A DNA stretch of 64,000 nucleotides from Hawksworthiomyces lignivorus (taxonomy: Eukaryota > Ascomycota > Sordariomycetes > Ophiostomatales > Ophiostomataceae), in NCBI GenBank assembly GCA_002917075.1, contig NTMA01000119.1:90460-154459 (forward strand). Direction: 5' to 3'. The notes below the pieces were generated by a model. It saw nothing but the letters and a program-made list of their open reading frames with translations. It searched no databases and was not told where the DNA came from. This document shows positions 1-10,491 of this stretch, piece after piece. A program made the translations under genes and the position numbers. Every line of letters begins with the position of its first letter. Within the stretch, counting starts at the first letter, position 1.

Positions 1-628
1 AACCGTTGAACAAACTGCCCTTGACCTCAGGAATGTCGAATGAGATACCCGGCTTCGGATCCGATATACCAGGCTCTTGAAATTCTCTGCCATGTGCATG
101 TCGCACATGGGCAACTATATCGGGACTTCAATGTAGCACAGTACACAAGTGCAGACCACTATAGATGAATGGACACCGACAGAGTCCGCACAGACGAGGC
201 GTATTTTGGCCCCCATATTTCTCTCTTTATTTTCCAGACCGATGGGACAGCTAAATGGCTGATAGATTATTCCATCTGTAGATATTAGATATAGTGCATA
301 TGCAAGTGATAAATCTCATTTCTAAGTATCGAAGAGGAAGAAGATCCCTTCCCATCTGTCGGTCTCCCAGCCAAGAGAATGGAACACATCGATTCTGTTC
401 AAATTTAAACAACGAAAAAAACACATTGAAAATCTAGCGCTGGTATTTTGCATGCTATGCCCTTCCGATGAACAAACACCTAAACCAACATGAATCAAAA
501 CGAAGAAAATTAGTCCTCCCTAGCAGAAAAAGAAAAGCACGTAGAATGACAAAAACTGTGGGTAATATACAAAGCCGAACGATGCACGGGAGCTCCTTGC
601 CTCTCCCCTCTCCTCGCCTGTTTCCGGA
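1..628. other. non-coding stretch, 3' flank of the Vam7 gene
   Basis: No supported gene. This lies downstream of the minus-strand Vam7 gene and probably carries its 3' UTR. The only longer reading frame, entering from about 468 on the plus strand, is antisense to the GC-rich Vam7 coding region. Confidence 0.6.
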
Positions 629-1951
629 TCAGTTGAGCCGCTTGACGCGGTCCTTGGCCACCTTGACCTTGCCCTGGACGCGCTGGACGTCCTCGCTCAT
701 CTGGTCGAGCATGGGTGCCTGCTGGTCGACCTCGGCCTTGATGGCCAGGCCGAGCGCGCGCTGGCGCTGGACGATCTTGGCGAGCGTGGCCACCTCCTGG
801 TCCTGCTCGTCCATCATCTGGCGCTGCAGCTGCAGCACGCCGCCGTTGTCGAGCTCGCGCGTGCGCTCCGTCTCGGGCAGCGGGGCGCCGAGCACGCGGC
901 CGCCGCCGAAGCGCGAAGAAGACGCTGCTGCTGCCGCGGCGTTTGCGGGGGCGGCGCCGAAGAGGGCGGCGCGGTCGCCCGTCACGGGGACCGGGCCGCC
1001 ACCCGCACCGCCGCCGGCCGTCGTGCCGAAGGCGTTGGCCGCCGTGGTGACGGCGGCCAGGCGCGCGCTCAGCGTCTCGAGGCCGTCGCGCTCGACGCGG
1101 GCGGCGGCCAGCAGGTCGCGGCGGCGGCGCAGCTCGCCCTCGCCGACGCGCTTGGCGTCCTGCAGCGTCTTGAGCCCCGCCGTCAGCGCCGACAGCAGGC
1201 TGCCGACCTTGACCAGCTCGCGCTTGGCGGCGGCGCCGGCCTCGACGGCGGCGGCCGTGGCCGACGACGACGACGACGACGACACGGACGCCAGCGACAG
1301 CGTCGACACTCCACCACCGCTACTGCTCGCAGTGCTATAGCCGCTGCTCTCCGTCGCCGCGTCCCGCCGCGCCAGCTGCAGCCGCGCCTCGTGCAGCGCC
1401 CGCTTCATCTCCTTGTGCAGGTCGATCCACGTGCCCGGGTCGCCCGCCGCCGCCGCGTTCGCCGCCGCCAGGTTGATCGCCGGCAGCCGGCTCTCTATTG
1501 TGCCGCCGCCGCCGCCGCCGCCGCCGCTACTGCGCCCCGCCGCCGCTGCTGTTCCTTGCGCGCTCTTGCCGCTCGCCGCCGACCCGCTCGCCGCCGTGCT
1601 CGGCAGGTTCAGAAACGCCCGCCACGCGCTCGTGTCGCGCCACCGCCGGTCCGGCGACTCCGCAATCGCCCGCAGGTACGCCTCCAGCCCCACGCGCCGC
1701 GCCTCCGTCAGCTCCGGCGACGCCACCGTCGACCGGAACCACGACTTGCCCGGCAGCGGCGTCGGCGGCGCCTCGCCCACCAGATCCGTGATCGTCGTGT
1801 GCAGCGTGGCAAACTCCGAGTAGCGCTTCTGGATCACAAACGACCGCAGCGGGAGCCGCAGTGTGATGTTGTACAGCGTGTAGGATTTGTCGCCGCCGGT
1901 GGCCGACACCAGAGATGTCGTCGGGATGGAGATCTCGGCCGGCGGCGCCAT
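629..1951 (-). CDS. vam7: Vam7-like vacuolar Qc-SNARE (PX + SNARE)
   Basis: Single-exon gene of 440 residues. Residues about 5-118 form a PX phosphoinositide-binding domain: the basic motif RYSEF is at 43-47, a proline-rich PPTPLPGK loop follows at 62-69, and the RR pair is at 85-86. A low-complexity linker rich in Ser, Gly and Ala covers about 118-235, followed by helical sequence. The last ~70 residues, with heptad-spaced hydrophobics, are a SNARE coiled coil ending in KVAKDRVKRLN, with no transmembrane anchor. This architecture is that of yeast Vam7, a soluble Qc-SNARE recruited to the vacuole by PI3P, where it pairs with Vam3, Vti1 and Nyv1 and is chaperoned by HOPS during homotypic fusion and autophagosome delivery. 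The linker is longer than in yeast (316 residues in total there). The start ATG at 1951 directly precedes the PX domain. Function is inferred from domain order. Confidence 0.9.
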   Translation of the reverse strand: MAPPAEISIPTTSLVSATGGDKSYTLYNITLRLPLRSFVIQKRYSEFATLHTTITDLVGEAPPTPLPGKSWFRSTVASPELTEARRVGLEAYLRAIAESPDRRWRDTSAWRAFLNLPSTAASGSAASGKSAQGTAAAAGRSSGGGGGGGGTIESRLPAINLAAANAAAAGDPGTWIDLHKEMKRALHEARLQLARRDAATESSGYSTASSSGGGVSTLSLASVSSSSSSSATAAAVEAGAAAKRELVKVGSLLSALTAGLKTLQDAKRVGEGELRRRRDLLAAARVERDGLETLSARLAAVTTAANAFGTTAGGGAGGGPVPVTGDRAALFGAAPANAAAAAASSSRFGGGRVLGAPLPETERTRELDNGGVLQLQRQMMDEQDQEVATLAKIVQRQRALGLAIKAEVDQQAPMLDQMSEDVQRVQGKVKVAKDRVKRLN

Positions 1952-3142
1952 TTTGTTTTTTCGTCTGATTTTAGTTCTTTCGTATATTGTGTATGTATAT
2001 GTGTGCCTGAGAGGCAGGAGAAGCTGAGTCGGAATGCAAGCAAGTAGATATTAGTCGTACCGTTGGTTTGAGACAGTCGTCGATAAGTCTGGTCGCCGGA
2101 TCGAGGTCGACACAAACGAAAAAGCCCGCAGTGGGCCTGAGCGATATGTCAATTGGGCAGGGAAAGAGGATTCCCCGATATTATAGCGGATGAAACGAGA
2201 GACGATAGGACCTAATTTATATGCTCTCGTCAAGATGTATGCTTTGTTGAAGAATACGATGAGCAAGGCGGCAGAGTTTTGAAGTTGGTCGGCGACACAG
2301 TCAGGTGCTGTTTGTCATTCTTGTCTTGAAAGTGGAGATGGGGGCTTTGTAGTCGAAGTACTTCGCAGGCTTAGGCGGCCATGCGCCCGTGCCAATTACT
2401 GGGTTTATGCTTGGCGGGCGCTCTGCTAGGCGCTAGGCTGCGTATGGCTTGGGGGGGAAATTGCCTCTGAGACCCTGCAGCCGCTGACGAAATGCCCATT
2501 GGACGTCTTTGTGGCCGCATCCGTGCGGCTCGCTTTATGCACTGTATGTAGGGGTGAGTCACGTGTCATCACGGGCAGAATGAAACTGGGAGCAACAGGC
2601 AGGCCTAGGTTCAAGAGCATCAAGAGCACAGGGACATCAACAAAAGGTGCTGCAAAGGTGCGACAAAAGTAAAAAATGGCTTCTGCCTCTATCATTACTT
2701 GGGTCATACATGTGCCAGTGGCTTTCTTCTTACTCCGCCATTGCTGCTTAAAGAGATCAGCAAAGGCCGCCGCTCATCTCATCTATCTTCATCTGGGACA
2801 CTGGCCGCAATGGCAAGATAGCTCTCCTCTCCCCAGGACCTCCCTCTCCTCTCAGCTCTTCTCCAAAAAAGCTTAAATAGAAAAGACAAGGAAAAGAAGA
2901 TAGTCGATCACTCCTTTTGCCCCGATGATATCTCCCCATCCAATCCATTCCGTTTATGCTCTTCACGCTATAGTTTCTCAAAACTACATCCTTCCCCTTC
3001 TCCTGGCAGAGACCAGTGGCATAACCAATCTTGACAGCATTCCGGCTTGGAATGCAGCCAGCAGCCTCAGATCTCCCACCTCTTCTCTAATGAAGCAGAT
3101 AGCTTCCAGTCTCCTATCACACCTGCATCACACGCCACGGGC
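1952..3142. other. intergenic, Vam7 promoter side
   Basis: About 1.2 kb between the Vam7 start and the EB1 stop. It should contain the Vam7 promoter and 5' UTR. One CACGTG word occurs at 2560-2565. I see no coding exon here; the short reading frames lack coding character. Confidence 0.5.
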
Positions 3143-4216
3143 CTAAAAGGTCTCCTGGTCGTCGAGCGCGCTCTCCTCGGCCGGGATCTCGAAGCCCTCT
3201 TCGGTCGAGTACAGGATCGTCTGGATGTGCTTGATGAGGCCGTCCTCCTGCTTCTCGAGTTCCGGGTCCTCCTCGACGGCCTGCTGGATGAGAAGCTCAA
3301 TGTCGCGGAGCTTGCTGAAGTAGAAATCCCGCTCGCGCTCCAGCCCGACGACCGTCTCCTTGAGCGTGTTGTTCTCCTGCTGCAGGGCGGCGCTGGCGGC
3401 GCCGCCGACGGCCTTGCCGATTCGAGGGCCCGTTGTCGGTGTCGTGCCGCCGCCTCTCCGCGCGCCGCCGGTGGACACGGGCGCCCGGCCTACCGGGGGC
3501 ATCGCTCCGGTGCCTTTCCGTCGTGCAACTGCGTCGTAGTCGCCGCCCGGGTAGTGCTGGTCCCAGAACCGCTTTGACCATTGAAGGAATTCGAGGTTGT
3601 CCTGCATCTTGCACTTCACGAGGGCCTCGACGGGGATGGGCCTGTCGACCTGGTGCTTTGCAAAACAGTCTGCAGAGAAGAGGAAGATGCGTCAGCGGGT
3701 GTTCCTGAACTGCTGCTGGGGATCCATTGGATCCATTCCCCAGCCGCCGCCGGTCTTATTTCTTGTCCTGGAGTCTAGTACGCACTCTGTAGCACCTTGA
3801 AATTTTGTATGTAAGCGTATTCTGTGTTTACGTTGAACTTGACGCGCGACATCGGAATATCCATGAAGATGCTGTCGAACACCTGGCACAGGGCAGCTCT
3901 GCGTCGTTGGCATCCAAGGTCAGTTTGTGCTAAGCTGCAATCCTCGAAAACGAGGCACGAGGCCATTTTGCTAGAGTTCTGCTTACCCTGTACCACACTG
4001 CTCAACTTTTGTAATGTTCAGCTGCAGCAGGCTGTTGAGCCATTGCACGAGTTCCTGTCTGCATGCACCAGTCGGTCAGTGTCAATGACGAAATAGACGA
4101 CAGACGACCCGCCAAAGAAAGCGGGCAGTTACGCCTGGCTGTCTTTCCTCTAGGTTGTCTCTGACGCTGAGATTATGCCGTCGAGCAGAGAATAGAACCT
4201 ACCGAGATTCTCCCAT
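3143..4216 (-). CDS. EB1/Mal3/Bim1 microtubule plus-end tracking protein
   Basis: Four exons (4203-4216, 3987-4058, 3786-3898, 3143-3669) join in frame to a 241-residue protein; introns are 144, 88 and 116 bp with GT-AG ends. Residues 1-~105 form the EB1 calponin-homology domain: starts MGESRQELVQWLN, then GTGAALCQVFDSIF, FKVLQNCFAKHQVD and VKCKMQDNLEFLQW. A Gly/Arg/Pro linker follows. Residues about 165-225 form the dimerising EBH coiled coil with the family signature FYFSKLRDIE. The protein ends in ETF, in line with the EEY/F-type acidic-aromatic tail that binds CAP-Gly proteins. Function from family knowledge: tracks growing microtubule ends and recruits other plus-end proteins. The 14-bp first exon encodes only the first residues, so the N-terminus is easily missed by gene finders. 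Very high confidence in the family. Confidence 0.93.
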
Positions 4217-4649
4217 TTTGTGTTCTAGTGCGCGTCTATGTGACGCAGTTGTGATCCTAGATCGGAGGTAAGGGGGAAAGCGGAGACAAACAACGCCAAA
4301 GGATGAAGAAAGCAAGGAGAGGCAGAGGGCTTCTGTTGAGGCGGTGGAAGAAAGGAGGATGACACCGGCAGATGCAGTTCGGCGGACCTCTGTTGTTCTT
4401 GTTGTAAGAATGTTGGTATCCTGATGTGTGTTCGAGGCGTGGCTGTCGTCCCGGGAGAAGAGAGATGCAAGATGTTTAAAAAATTAAGTATGGAGTAGAA
4501 CACCCTGGAAGGTTTGCCAGCGCGAGCCCTGCCAACTAGATTGGATGGGTTCTTGTTCATCCAGGCAAGCGAATTTCAAATGCGGTTCCTGCTCCGGTGC
4601 TGGTCCAATCAACATAAACAAGCGATCCAACGTAGTGGGGTAGTGCCTC

Positions 4650-4698
4650 TATTTGCTATTTTATTGTATTTTTATTTTGATTATTTTTATTTTGATTA

Positions 4699-4730
<32 letters not shown>

Positions 4731-4750
4731 TTATTGTTTATTTTATTACT
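4650..4750. repeat. T-rich low-complexity tract
   Basis: About 100 bp built from repeating TATTTT / GATTATTTT units on the plus strand. It gives open reading frames of Phe, Tyr and Ile that look like membrane segments but are artefacts of composition. Confidence 0.85.
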
Positions 4751-5162
4751 CGTTTTCGTATCTACCGCTAAATTGCCCCTTAACTATTCTCCGTCGCCCC
4801 TGCAACCGGTCGCCCCTCCCCCTGTCTGCTGTTCTTCAGTCTCTCTCCAGCTCTGCGTTCTGCCCCTCTATTGTTGGCCCGTGCGACTTGGTCCCGTGAC
4901 ATTCATCTAAGGTGCGTCTTGGGAGAAAAGCGAGAACCAAAGAGGACAGACAGTATTAAAGGGGAGCTCGAATGCGAGCGCGCAATGGCAGCGGCCCTCT
5001 CTCTTAATTCGCTTCCTTACGCTCGGGACCTTAGGAGTGCTCTTGGTGCTTCATCAGCCCTACCAGCCATTGGGAATCTGTGGTCTATGTTCAGGACGGC
5101 TTTATTACAGTTGTATTCGTGCCTGGTGATCTAAGCCACATGCGCTGCATTCCTCTGCTGCC

Positions 5163-5178
5163 TACTCCGTACTCCGTA
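5163..5178 (+). repeat. tandem double TACTCCGTA word
   Basis: Two overlapping copies of the 9-mer TACTCCGTA, starting at 5163 and 5170. The same word recurs at 19438, 26034 (minus), 40440, 49547 (minus), 53037 and 56101. The variant TACTCCGCA is at 5782, 26997 (minus), 55416 (minus), 58972 and 62579. All copies are outside coding exons. Confidence 0.85.
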
Positions 5179-6552
5179 CCAAGCTTCATTTTGGGCGCCG
5201 TCGTTTCCCATTCCCAACCTTCTACTTGCTGCCAAGAAGTGCAGTTTTGACTTAAATTGGTTCTAGCAGGGAGTGCTGAGCCAGATCATTAGCAATAATT
5301 CATATAATTCATCAAGAACGAATTTGATAACATTGAACATGCTGCCTGTATCGCGGCATTCATTCAGTAGGACTTTGACCGCTCTCAACCTGGTCGCCAG
5401 CGGATATTCCCGACGGCGCTTCGGAGTATTCTTCTGCTAGCTGAGAACAAGTCCGATGTCTGAGCTAGTCATTAGAAACCTTCTGCTACAGTTATATCAG
5501 AATGCCAAAAGCGTGAAATCAATTTCCAATCCCTGATTCTTTCAAGAATTCTCCAGGCCACTTCTTCTGCCCCTGCCGAGTAGTCATTTCAAGTTCTGTA
5601 TGTCTGACCCGCTAAGAATTAGCGACTGCGGCTTAGGCGCTCAGCGCTTCTTGCTTCGCAGCCAATGTTTTCTCGTCCACCACTGCACAGCATATGCGTA
5701 TCTCTTCACTGCTCTCAATAATGAGTGTGATAAATCCGCAAAAAAAAAGCGTGTTTTCTCTGAACGGACCAAGGTCAAGTTTACTCCGCATGTGGCTTGT
5801 TTATTTCAGAATTAATGTCTTCTTCGTGCTCGTCCGAAGCATACATTCAGGGAAATCGTTCTTACGGTTGAACAAGCAGACTGACAAATCCCGCCGACTG
5901 CAATTATATTCTCGATTTCATCATGTTTCGATTGCTTTTGTCATCAGTTTCTAGGATTGTTGTTGCGTGTCTCGTTGAATTTGTTCCCCTTGCGATTGAA
6001 GCTCCCAATTTAGTAGACAAACTCCCTACGGCGCCCTTCTCTGTAGTGAGACAGCCCCAATTAGGAAATTAAAGTCCGTCAACCTCTACTGCCAAATGGA
6101 GTAAGTTCTGCTTTAGTGTAACATGATTGGCTCAGCAGAGCAGCGCAGACCTCGTCTATGGCAAAACATTTCTCTTCCGTTTCTTGGAGAGACAGGGCTC
6201 TGGAGATGCCCTTTGAGTGTCTCTCTTCTTTGTTTGTTTGGTTTACGTGATTCAGACTTTCTGGGGAGGAATATTTCTCCTTCTGCTGTATTGGTAATGG
6301 AGGCTCTCCTCATTTCGGCGAATACGTCTCCTTTTTATATCGTACGTCTTTTGCTTTCTCTCTGTCGAGTGTCCTCCTCATGTTTCTACGATATGCTCCT
6401 TTCATGCTGTCATCCTACTACGCTTTGAGTTTACCAAGCCACCTTAATTCCTTATAGGTTGCGGTTTTCTTTTTTTTTTTCCATTCTTTCTCTATTCCGT
6501 CTCCCTCTATCATTTCAACTGCTGTCCTATGATGGCTTGATAGCATTACATC

Positions 6553-7050
6553 ATGACCTCTCCACAGAGCTCAATCCTGCTGAAATATTTAGATGTCGAA
6601 GCCGGTGCTGCACCTGTCCTCACCACTGCTCCAGGTGGCGGAAGTGACAATACTGTCAATGTCGAAGACGCAGCTGAAAAGTCGGGCCTTCCTACTAGTC
6701 TGGACAACACCGGGGGAGCGGCAGCACCCATAGCTCCGCCGCCTCCTCCAAACGGCGGCACGCTTGCCTGGCTCCAAGTCTTGGGTGCCTTCTTTCTCAA
6801 TTTCAACACATGGGGCATCGTGAACTCGTTTGGCGTCTTCCAGGCAGAGTATTCGACGGGGCTCCTGAGCACTTCGTCCCAGTCTGATATCTCCTAGATC
6901 GGCAGCATACAGGCCTTCCTCATGCTCGTAATTGCTGTGCTATGCGGGCGGGCGCTGGACGCCGGCTACTTTTACGTGGACATCGGTGCCGGCATGGTGT
7001 TCATCCCCGGCGTGGCCATCGTCGGCACCCCTATCTGGTACAACAGATAA
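6553..7050 (+). pseudogene. broken MFS monocarboxylate-type transporter (5' part)
   Basis: The frame opens at ATG 6553 with a hydrophilic N-terminus and a PPPPP stretch, then the first membrane helix LAWLQVLGAFFLNFNTWGI and SFGVFQAEY, typical of fungal monocarboxylate-permease-like (MCT/SLC16) major facilitators. After 114 residues it meets TAG at 6895-6897, exactly where relatives have the Trp of SDISWIGS; a single G-to-A change of TGG explains it. The same frame continues as IGSIQAFLML, then CGRALDAGYF (the conserved GRxxDxGYF loop), to TAA at 7048-7050. The remaining ten or so helices are absent. No intron can remove the TAG convincingly. This is a dead gene or a remnant that could at most make a 114-residue peptide. 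Confidence 0.8.
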
Positions 7051-7657
7051 CAGAGCTGAAGTCGAGATGAAGCCATCAGCCGAGGCTTGGCAAGAGGGAA
7101 ATGGAAGATGAACTGGTGTGATATTCTGTAGGCGAAGACGTTCCTCCAACTCGGCGAATGCCTTTAGACTAGACTGGAATTGCCTTGCACGGCTGGCCAT
7201 AGCCTTGGAATACATGGCTTCGGTGGTGACGACCAGAAGAATCCAGCACTGTCCTCGGAATCTGGTTGTTTATTGACAGAGAAATAGGCGGTTGAACTCT
7301 GTCACCAACGGATGATGAAGGGCTGCCGTGTGACGCGGTAGGGCACGAGGCCTAGTTCGTGGCGGCAGCATTCTCTAATAGCTGTGACCACGACCCACCT
7401 TCCGCAGGACTGGAGGTAGACGGAGGAGACGACACTTTCTTGGCCTTGCTCTTCGGCTGATTGTACGTGCATTTGGCGCCAGCATTGCGTTCTAGACACT
7501 GTAGACACGGCTCCTCGCGTGAGCAACGAATCTTCCGGGAACGGCATTGCCAACAAGAGACAGCCTCGCGGATTCGAGGCCGTTTGCGCCCTACTTTTTT
7601 CCGTGTTTCTTCTTCAAATGCGTCGGAACTGAGATGGCTGAACATCAACGTAGCCAT
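7051..7657 (-). pseudogene. truncated Zn2Cys6 transcription factor
   Basis: From ATG 7657 a 101-residue frame runs to a stop at 7352. It contains a complete fungal binuclear zinc cluster, CWQCRSRKIRCSREEPCLQC then C after eight residues (C-x2-C-x6-C-x5-C-x2-C-x8-C), preceded by a basic KKVGRKRPR stretch and followed by a basic linker. Further 3', in another frame (about 7053-7215), helical sequence such as AMASRARQFQSSL and AELEERLRLQN could be more of the same protein. Intact family members are usually 500-900 residues, so the regulatory half is missing. It faces the broken transporter, and both lose homology at about 7050. The short protein keeps a DNA-binding head and might still be expressed; I consider a relic more likely. 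Confidence 0.65.
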
Positions 7658-9489
7658 ATTGGCATGATTCGTTGTCCGAAATATTCAGCTTAGAAAGAGC
7701 TAGTAGTTGAGGAAGAGGTTTCGGAAACGATCAGTGAAGAGAATCAAATCGATCGTTTACTGAGACGAGCAAAAGGGCATAAATATCAATCCATGCAGTC
7801 GAAAGTATATTAATAGTTTAGATACAGCGATGCTTTGACATACAGGATATCCGCTTTAGATAGTGGTGCTAAAGGGCAGAACCATTGGATTTTTGTAGGC
7901 GAATGCGAAGTAATGCTATTGCTAGAAAAGTCAGGTCGAGGCTGAGTGGCGATTTAGGAAGGTTGAAGAGGAAGGATCCTTTGGGAGCGGATTCGAGAGC
8001 TAGGAAAGAGCCCCGCCGCCCAGACGATCGACAGCCAGAGGAAATAGCGGCCGAATTTAAGTTTACTGCTCAAGCCACAACACTATCGATCGCCGTAAAC
8101 GAACCGGGTCAAAGATCGCATTGATTATTTGCATGCTAAGACTGGTCTTCACCGCCGGCCGTTTTCTTTGGCTGCTGGTGATGTGAGATATATTTATGAA
8201 TATAGAGAGTATCTTGGTGGAACCTAGGCTCATTTACTCTCGTTAGATTCCGAAGCTACAGCCTTCAGAAGTATGCTAGCCCGGTTCAGCACCTAGCCTG
8301 TTCAGTTGCTCCATTGGAAGAGTAACAGTGCATATAGAGTGCTCTACGCCGTATCGTACCGCTGTTTACAAGGCTGTCTACGAAGGGCCATTGAGGTCAG
8401 TGGAGCTCGTCGGCTCTCAGACTTGGCTTGACGAAAAGGTATCAATATCGTACTTGAAGGAATAGGGTATTACAATTGTACGTGGGAGATTTTACACGCT
8501 CATTAACGTGGAAGAACACTACACCCACAAGAGACACCGATACCATTGGCAAATACGTGGTCAAGACATTCCGCCATCATCCTGTCGCCATCCTAGACAC
8601 AGGGTTACGAACACGCACGCGCATATACTTCGTAGACACCCTTCATGGTACATAGAGATGACAGAAAAGACCACAAGTAACTATGACCCCCGACGTTGAT
8701 GACGTCCATCTGTTAGTTGGCTTCTATTGTGGTAAATATTTACGAGACTGTCAAATGCAAATCACGAATATCATATGCTTTTGCAGATATCTAACAAGGT
8801 TATCAGAGGCTTCTTAGTTCGGCCTTGACATCTGTTATCTTGTTTATATTCTCACTTAACAACGGCGGCTATCTAGGAACGGTACTTTGTCGAAGTGGAA
8901 TTGTTATGGTATTTAGATTTTTAAAAACATGCGTAAAGGAATACTACTAGTAACTTCTCTCAGCAGGAATTCGCCGTCGTTTCCTATCTTGAACATCACC
9001 GGCGACGCTAATTTTATGTCGGCCTGGGAATACAAGCTATCCCTTTCGCTTCGGAATTTATCTGTGGTGGAGAGAGATACGGAGCTTTGATCTCTTACTT
9101 TTAGAAAAATTGAGACACTGTGAGGAGCAGTGGTCTACGTCGTAAAAGTAGGTAGAGTCTACTTTTGACTCTGCTTGGATGGGCGTGAAAGAATTGACGA
9201 ACAGGAATCATATAGTATGAAAATCGGCTTAAAATGTGCAATGACTAATTTTATGAACACAGAACCATAGATTCATGCAAATTTGATGTGGTCCATTTTC
9301 TCCTATGTAGTGAGATACTGTAGCACTTCAAATAAAGGCCACCTAGGCAAAATAAAATATAATGCCGAAAGGAATGAAAAAATGATGTCGAGAGGAAGGC
9401 CTGTCGCTCTTTCTCGTAGAACATAAGTATAGAAATAACATAAAAGAAGCACACCCCGTTTCCCAATCAATCGCTCTAGCTATCTACAT
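7658..9489. other. 1.8 kb stretch without a gene
   Basis: AT-richer than the genes, with stops in all frames; I see no coding exon, repeat or RNA. It is the upstream side of the Zn2Cys6 remnant and the downstream side of the peptidase G1-like gene. Confidence 0.5.
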
Positions 9490-10491
9490 TCATGTCGACG
9501 TGATGGTCAGGTCGGAGCCGGTCTGGTCGACCTTGCACAACGCGTGTTCTGTGGTGAAGTTGGCCGTGCTGGTGTCGAAATGGACGGTGGAGGAGTCCAT
9601 GCGCTCGCCCTCAAGCATGGTGAATTTCACGGGCTCCCAGGCGGCAAAGAAGTCGCCGGGTCCGGCGTTGTAAGGCACGAGGTCCTCGACGAACCACGAC
9701 ACAGTCGTGCCGCACATGCTGCCGCCAGTGTTGACATTCTTGTCAAACGCCTCCTCAGTGCGGTTTAGGTTGGACCAGTTGCTTGACAGTGTTAGCGTAT
9801 GAGCTGGAAAGAGAGAGAAAGGGAAAAAAAGAAAATAACATAGAGATGTGTAAAACCCGATATATAACAAATTACTTACATGTTGACCACCGAGTCTGAG
9901 ACGATGGAAACGCGAACCTTGACAAGCTCGCCTGGCGCCACGCTGGCGATGCGCACGGCGTAGACGTGGTTGTTGAACTCAACAAAAGGAACGTGCTGCT
10001 GCGTTCCGTTTTGGAAGACCTGAATGTGGCGATACCTGTCAGCAGAATTTCATACAGAAAGCAGGAGTAAAAACAAGAAGAAATTGGAGGTCTAGAGGCT
10101 CGAAAGACCAGTCACATACCGTGGCATAGATGCCGGCGCGCACGGCCTCGGGGCAGTTGATGCCGTCGATGCCGGCCGACACAGCGATGCGCGGTGTCAC
10201 ATCCGGCTGTCGTGTCCAGTTGAAGAGCGGGCGCGAGGAAACCTTGGGGACGGCAAAGACAGCCGTCACAGCCACGTACATGGGTGCGTCAGCAGGGCCG
10301 CTCTCGTAGGCACCGCAGGTGGTCGTGTTGGAGTTGTTGTTGGTCTCGGTCCGGTTAGGTGAGGCATCCGGTACCAGCCGGACAAATTCGGGCACGATCA
10401 GCTCAAGGTCGGCATCCGCGGCAACGGGTGCTGCGTAGCTAAGACGCGCAGCCAGCGCAGTGGCCACGGAGAATAGAGCGGCAGTCCTCAT
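9490..10491 (-). CDS. secreted peptidase G1 (eqolisin)-like protein
   Basis: Three exons (10120-10491, 9880-10019, 9490-9781; introns 100 and 98 bp) give 267 residues. The start at 10491 opens a signal peptide (MRTAALFSVATALAARLSYA). The mature part carries several N-glycosylation sequons and two motifs of the eqolisin concanavalin-A-like fold: AGIDGINCPEAVRAGI, matching the GIDG..C.....QTG region, and CGTTVSWFVEDL, matching C.TNAEWIVEDF. In scytalidoglutamic peptidase the catalytic pair is Gln53 in the first motif and Glu136 in the second. Here the Glu (in VED) is kept, but the Gln position appears to be Arg (AVRAG), which suggests an inactive or altered protein. The third-exon acceptor was chosen because it alone keeps the frame. 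Extracellular location is likely; activity is uncertain. Confidence 0.75.

Larger units (their letters stand above)
4217..6552. other. 2.3 kb intergenic region
   Basis: No supported gene. It holds the EB1 promoter side, an A/T low-complexity tract, a double TACTCCGTA word at 5163-5178, a TACTCCGCA word at 5782-5790, and a pyrimidine-rich leader immediately before the transporter remnant (about 6460-6540). Confidence 0.5.

Noticed and set aside
468..2047. 290- and 218-codon plus-strand frames
   Set aside because: Antisense to Vam7; Arg/Ala/Ser-rich shadows.
4640..4770. Hydrophobic frames resembling membrane peptides
   Set aside because: Encoded by the T-rich low-complexity tract.
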